A stretch of DNA of 7,699 bases from Bacillota bacterium (GTDB lineage Bacteria; Bacillota; DTU025). The notes under the pieces were generated by a model. It worked only from the letters and a program-made list of their open reading frames with translations. It was not told the DNA's origin and did no database searches. Where the stretch lies: the NCBI GenBank assembly GCA_003456765.1, contig DMOT01000187.1:1-7699 (forward strand), written 5' to 3'. This document shows positions 6,158 through 7,699 of the stretch, piece by piece. Each line of letters starts with the position of its first letter. Within the stretch, counting starts at the first letter, position 1. The position numbers and the translations under genes were made by a program.

Positions 6158-7129
6158 TTACCTTCTGTACGAAACGTGCTCGGTTCTGACCGACACGTCT
6201 TCTGTTCCACCGTTGTAGCCGATCCGCACATCCAGGTAGTAGGCATCTTCCCTTCCTGGTGTCGTGTCAGGCTTGAAAACCCAATCTTCCATTACAGCCT
6301 TGCGGATAGGCCTCTCCATCGCCTTGTCAGGCGGCGCAGTCAGGAACGTTACTGAATCGACCTTCCCGTCAGCTGTCACACGTATGCAAATCTCAGCCTC
6401 TCCCTCGGCCTTGACGTTTTGCACGCCCTTGGGTATGACGACACCATGGCCAGCGCCACCAGTGGATTTAATCATCCCTGAACCAGTCGGGTCATCCCCT
6501 GGGAACGCCGGTCTGGGCACAATTCCCGTGCCTTCTGGATCCCCGGCGGTTGCAGGTTCCTCCCCAGTTCCCCCAATTGCCCCCGCCACCTGAGCAGGGT
6601 CTGCCGTAGCCGCGGGTTCGTCAGGGACTGGCTCAGGCTCTGGCTCGGGTTCAGGCTCGGGTTTCGGCAACGCTGCCTCCGGCGGAGGCGCAGGGATCAC
6701 ATTCGGGGCAGCGCTCTTCCCCGCCGGGCTCGTAAGAACCTCTGGCCTATCAACTACAGGTTCTTCGGGCTTAGGCTCAGGTTCCGGTTTCGGGGCAGCC
6801 CTAACCTCTGCCCTGGGCTCAGCTTTGGCCACAGGTTCCTTTGCTATCGTAGCCTTAGGCGTATTCTTCGGCTCAACCGGCTCGGGCTTGGGAGGCTCCG
6901 GCTTCGGTGTCGGAGATACTTCCCTAACGTTCATGCCCGGCGCGGGAGCCGGAGCGGCGGGCTGCGTTTCAACGGTAGAAATCTCTATCACGCCTGCAAA
7001 GTCAAGTGGAAACACATCCACTGTTGGCCCAGGTTGCACATACGGCACCAGGAATATCACTGCCAGGTGGATGAGGATCGATATGAGCAAGCTTTCCAGC
7101 TGGCTTCGGCTCCACCGCCCGCGGATCAT
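6158..7129 (-). CDS. tonB: TonB family energy-transducing protein
   Basis: The product has 323 residues and spans the periplasm to pass proton-motive energy from ExbB/ExbD to outer-membrane receptors. A short basic N-terminus precedes one membrane segment (about residues 11-31, LESLLISILIHLAVIFLVPYV). This carries the TonB SxxxH motif (Ser17, His21), needed in known TonB proteins for coupling to ExbB/D. Residues about 58-172 are a Pro/Glu/Lys-rich extended spacer, including an (EP) run at 157-167. A Gly/Pro-rich linker follows to about 238. The C-terminal TonB domain is at about 241-306: AEICIRVTADGKVDSVTFL, then PIRKAVMEDWVFKPDT, then YYLDVRIGY. The start codon overlaps the exbD stop (ATGA), implying coupled translation. 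E. coli TonB is about 240 residues; the extra length here is mostly spacer. No receptor gene is visible. Confidence 0.92.
   Translation of the reverse strand: MIRGRWSRSQLESLLISILIHLAVIFLVPYVQPGPTVDVFPLDFAGVIEISTVETQPAAPAPAPGMNVREVSPTPKPEPPKPEPVEPKNTPKATIAKEPVAKAEPRAEVRAAPKPEPEPKPEEPVVDRPEVLTSPAGKSAAPNVIPAPPPEAALPKPEPEPEPEPEPVPDEPAATADPAQVAGAIGGTGEEPATAGDPEGTGIVPRPAFPGDDPTGSGMIKSTGGAGHGVVIPKGVQNVKAEGEAEICIRVTADGKVDSVTFLTAPPDKAMERPIRKAVMEDWVFKPDTTPGREDAYYLDVRIGYNGGTEDVSVRTEHVSYRR
6614..6670 (-). repeat. Short in-frame PE-type repeat in the TonB spacer
   Basis: A run of related hexamers of the type GGCTCN (plus strand) encodes alternating Pro and Glu at about residues 154-172 of TonB. Such rods keep TonB extended across the periplasm, and their copy number can vary between strains through slippage or recombination. 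Confidence 0.6.
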
Positions 7130-7554
7130 CTTCCAGCACCGCCTGATTGCGAAGCACGTTCAACAGCAAGAGCCAGATGGGCTCCGCCGGCCATTCTGAT
7201 AGCATCGATCGCCTGGATGAGGCGCTCGTAAGTGACTGACTTGTCAGCCTTTATTATGACAAGCCGGTCAGGATTTGCCCGCAATTTCGGCAGCAGCGCA
7301 GCAGTAAGCTCTCCATCTACCATTACCCTTTCGTCATGGTAGATCCGCCCGCTCGAATCGATTGCCACAATAATGTGCTCACGGGCAAGATCGCTCGGAG
7401 TTGCAGCCCTTGGAAGCTCCATAGGCATTCCAGTGGTCTCCGTTCGAAACGTGCCGAAGACCAGCAGGAAGGCAACGAGGTAGAACATGACATCGATCAG
7501 CGGCGTGATTATCACATGCCCCAGTCTCTTTTTCTTCCTGTGGTTCTCGAACAT
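7126..7554 (-). CDS. exbD: ExbD/TolR family proton-channel subunit
   Basis: The product is a 142-residue inner-membrane protein, the usual ExbD length. A basic cytoplasmic N-terminus (ENHRKKKRLGH) leads into one membrane helix (about residues 14-34, VIITPLIDVMFYLVAFLLVF). This contains the conserved membrane Asp21 in the TPLIDV motif, the residue thought to take part in proton flow. The periplasmic domain (about 58-132) shows the family's beta strand ahead of IYHDERVMVDG, then LVIIKADKSVTYERLIQAID and IRMAGGAHLALAVE. The ATG at 7554 is preferred to the GTG at 7557: AGGGGG lies 7 nt before it, and TGATG overlaps it with the exbB stop. With ExbB it forms the motor that energises TonB, encoded immediately downstream. 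TolR is the main alternative name, but the adjacent TonB with an SxxxH helix favours ExbD. Confidence 0.93.
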   Translation of the reverse strand: MFENHRKKKRLGHVIITPLIDVMFYLVAFLLVFGTFRTETTGMPMELPRAATPSDLAREHIIVAIDSSGRIYHDERVMVDGELTAALLPKLRANPDRLVIIKADKSVTYERLIQAIDAIRMAGGAHLALAVERASQSGGAGR

Positions 7555-7699
7555 CACTGGTCCCCCTCATCTTCGCCTGCCGCCAACGCTATGAGCTCAA
7601 TGGCGTACTTCTCCATGTCTGCCACTCTGTCGTCTATCACCACTGAGAGCCAACTTTCAATGATAACCAGAGGCGTGGCAACGATGAGCCCTGCAGCAG
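7554..7699 (-). CDS. exbB: ExbB/TolQ/MotA-type proton-channel protein, C-terminal end
   Basis: Only the last 47 residues are in the window, reading AAGLIVATPLVIIESWL and ending EDEGDQ, with stop TGA 7556-7554. The AAGLIVA.P motif in the final membrane helix followed by an amphipathic cytoplasmic helix (VIDDRVADMEKYAIELIALA) is the standard end of MotA/TolQ/ExbB family proteins. The stop shares a base with the exbD start (TGATG), so both are translated together. ExbB pentamers around ExbD form the proton channel that drives TonB. The subfamily name rests mainly on the neighbours exbD and tonB, because the diagnostic membrane helices lie off the right edge. Confidence 0.8.
   Translation of the reverse strand, partial: AAGLIVATPLVIIESWLSVVIDDRVADMEKYAIELIALAAGEDEGDQ

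Noticed and set aside
6127..6246. N-terminal extension of the cohesin-domain gene by 40 codons
   Set aside because: It overlaps the TonB C-terminal coding region and places the signal peptide internally. The GGAGGTG site supports ATG 6126 instead.
1..7699. tRNA, rRNA, CRISPR arrays, insertion sequences
   Set aside because: No cloverleaf, regularly spaced repeats, transposase motifs or terminal inverted repeats were visible.

Overview
All supported genes lie on the minus strand, so the window is read from right to left. The organism looks like a two-membrane (diderm) bacterium. Three components of a TonB/ExbB/ExbD energy-transduction system sit beside an exported SLH-domain coiled-coil protein. 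TonB systems imply an outer membrane. Single-SLH envelope proteins are typical of lineages such as diderm Bacillota (Limnochordia, Negativicutes, Halanaerobiales), Thermotogota and Synergistota. Moderately high GC, strong Shine-Dalgarno sequences, a cohesin domain and a possible sporulation-type promoter favour a diderm Bacillota lineage, but this is inference and no taxonomic marker is present.

Region 1 (7699 to 1912, minus strand) is a tightly packed operon entering from the right edge. It holds the C-terminal end of an ExbB/MotA/TolQ-type proton-channel protein, then ExbD (TGATG overlap), then TonB (ATGA overlap). After 31 nt comes a 670-residue exported protein ending in a cohesin-like domain. 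After a further 24 nt comes a 724-residue exported protein with one N-terminal SLH domain, about 590 residues of coiled coil and a C-terminal hydrophobic segment. The last gene is followed by a perfect 16-bp hairpin, the probable end of the transcript. The first three proteins would couple the inner-membrane proton gradient to the outer membrane. The last has the layout of the Thermotoga Omp-alpha outer-membrane tether. The cohesin protein is likely a periplasmic or surface adhesion or scaffold component. Together this looks like an envelope operon combining energisation, tethering and a possible protein-protein docking module. No TonB-dependent receptor is visible.

Region 2 (1911 to 1613) is about 300 bases without a convincing gene. 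It holds the hairpin and, near its left end, a candidate promoter resembling the Bacillus sigma-K/sigma-E class (ACC, 16 nt, CATAATCTA).

Region 3 (1596 to 1, minus strand) is a second short operon: a 55-residue single-pass membrane protein starting at GTG, a subtilisin-like (S8) serine protease with an I9-like propeptide but no signal peptide, and the first 72 codons of an unrecognised protein that overlaps the protease stop (ATGA) and runs off the left edge.

No RNA genes, CRISPR arrays or insertion sequences were seen.
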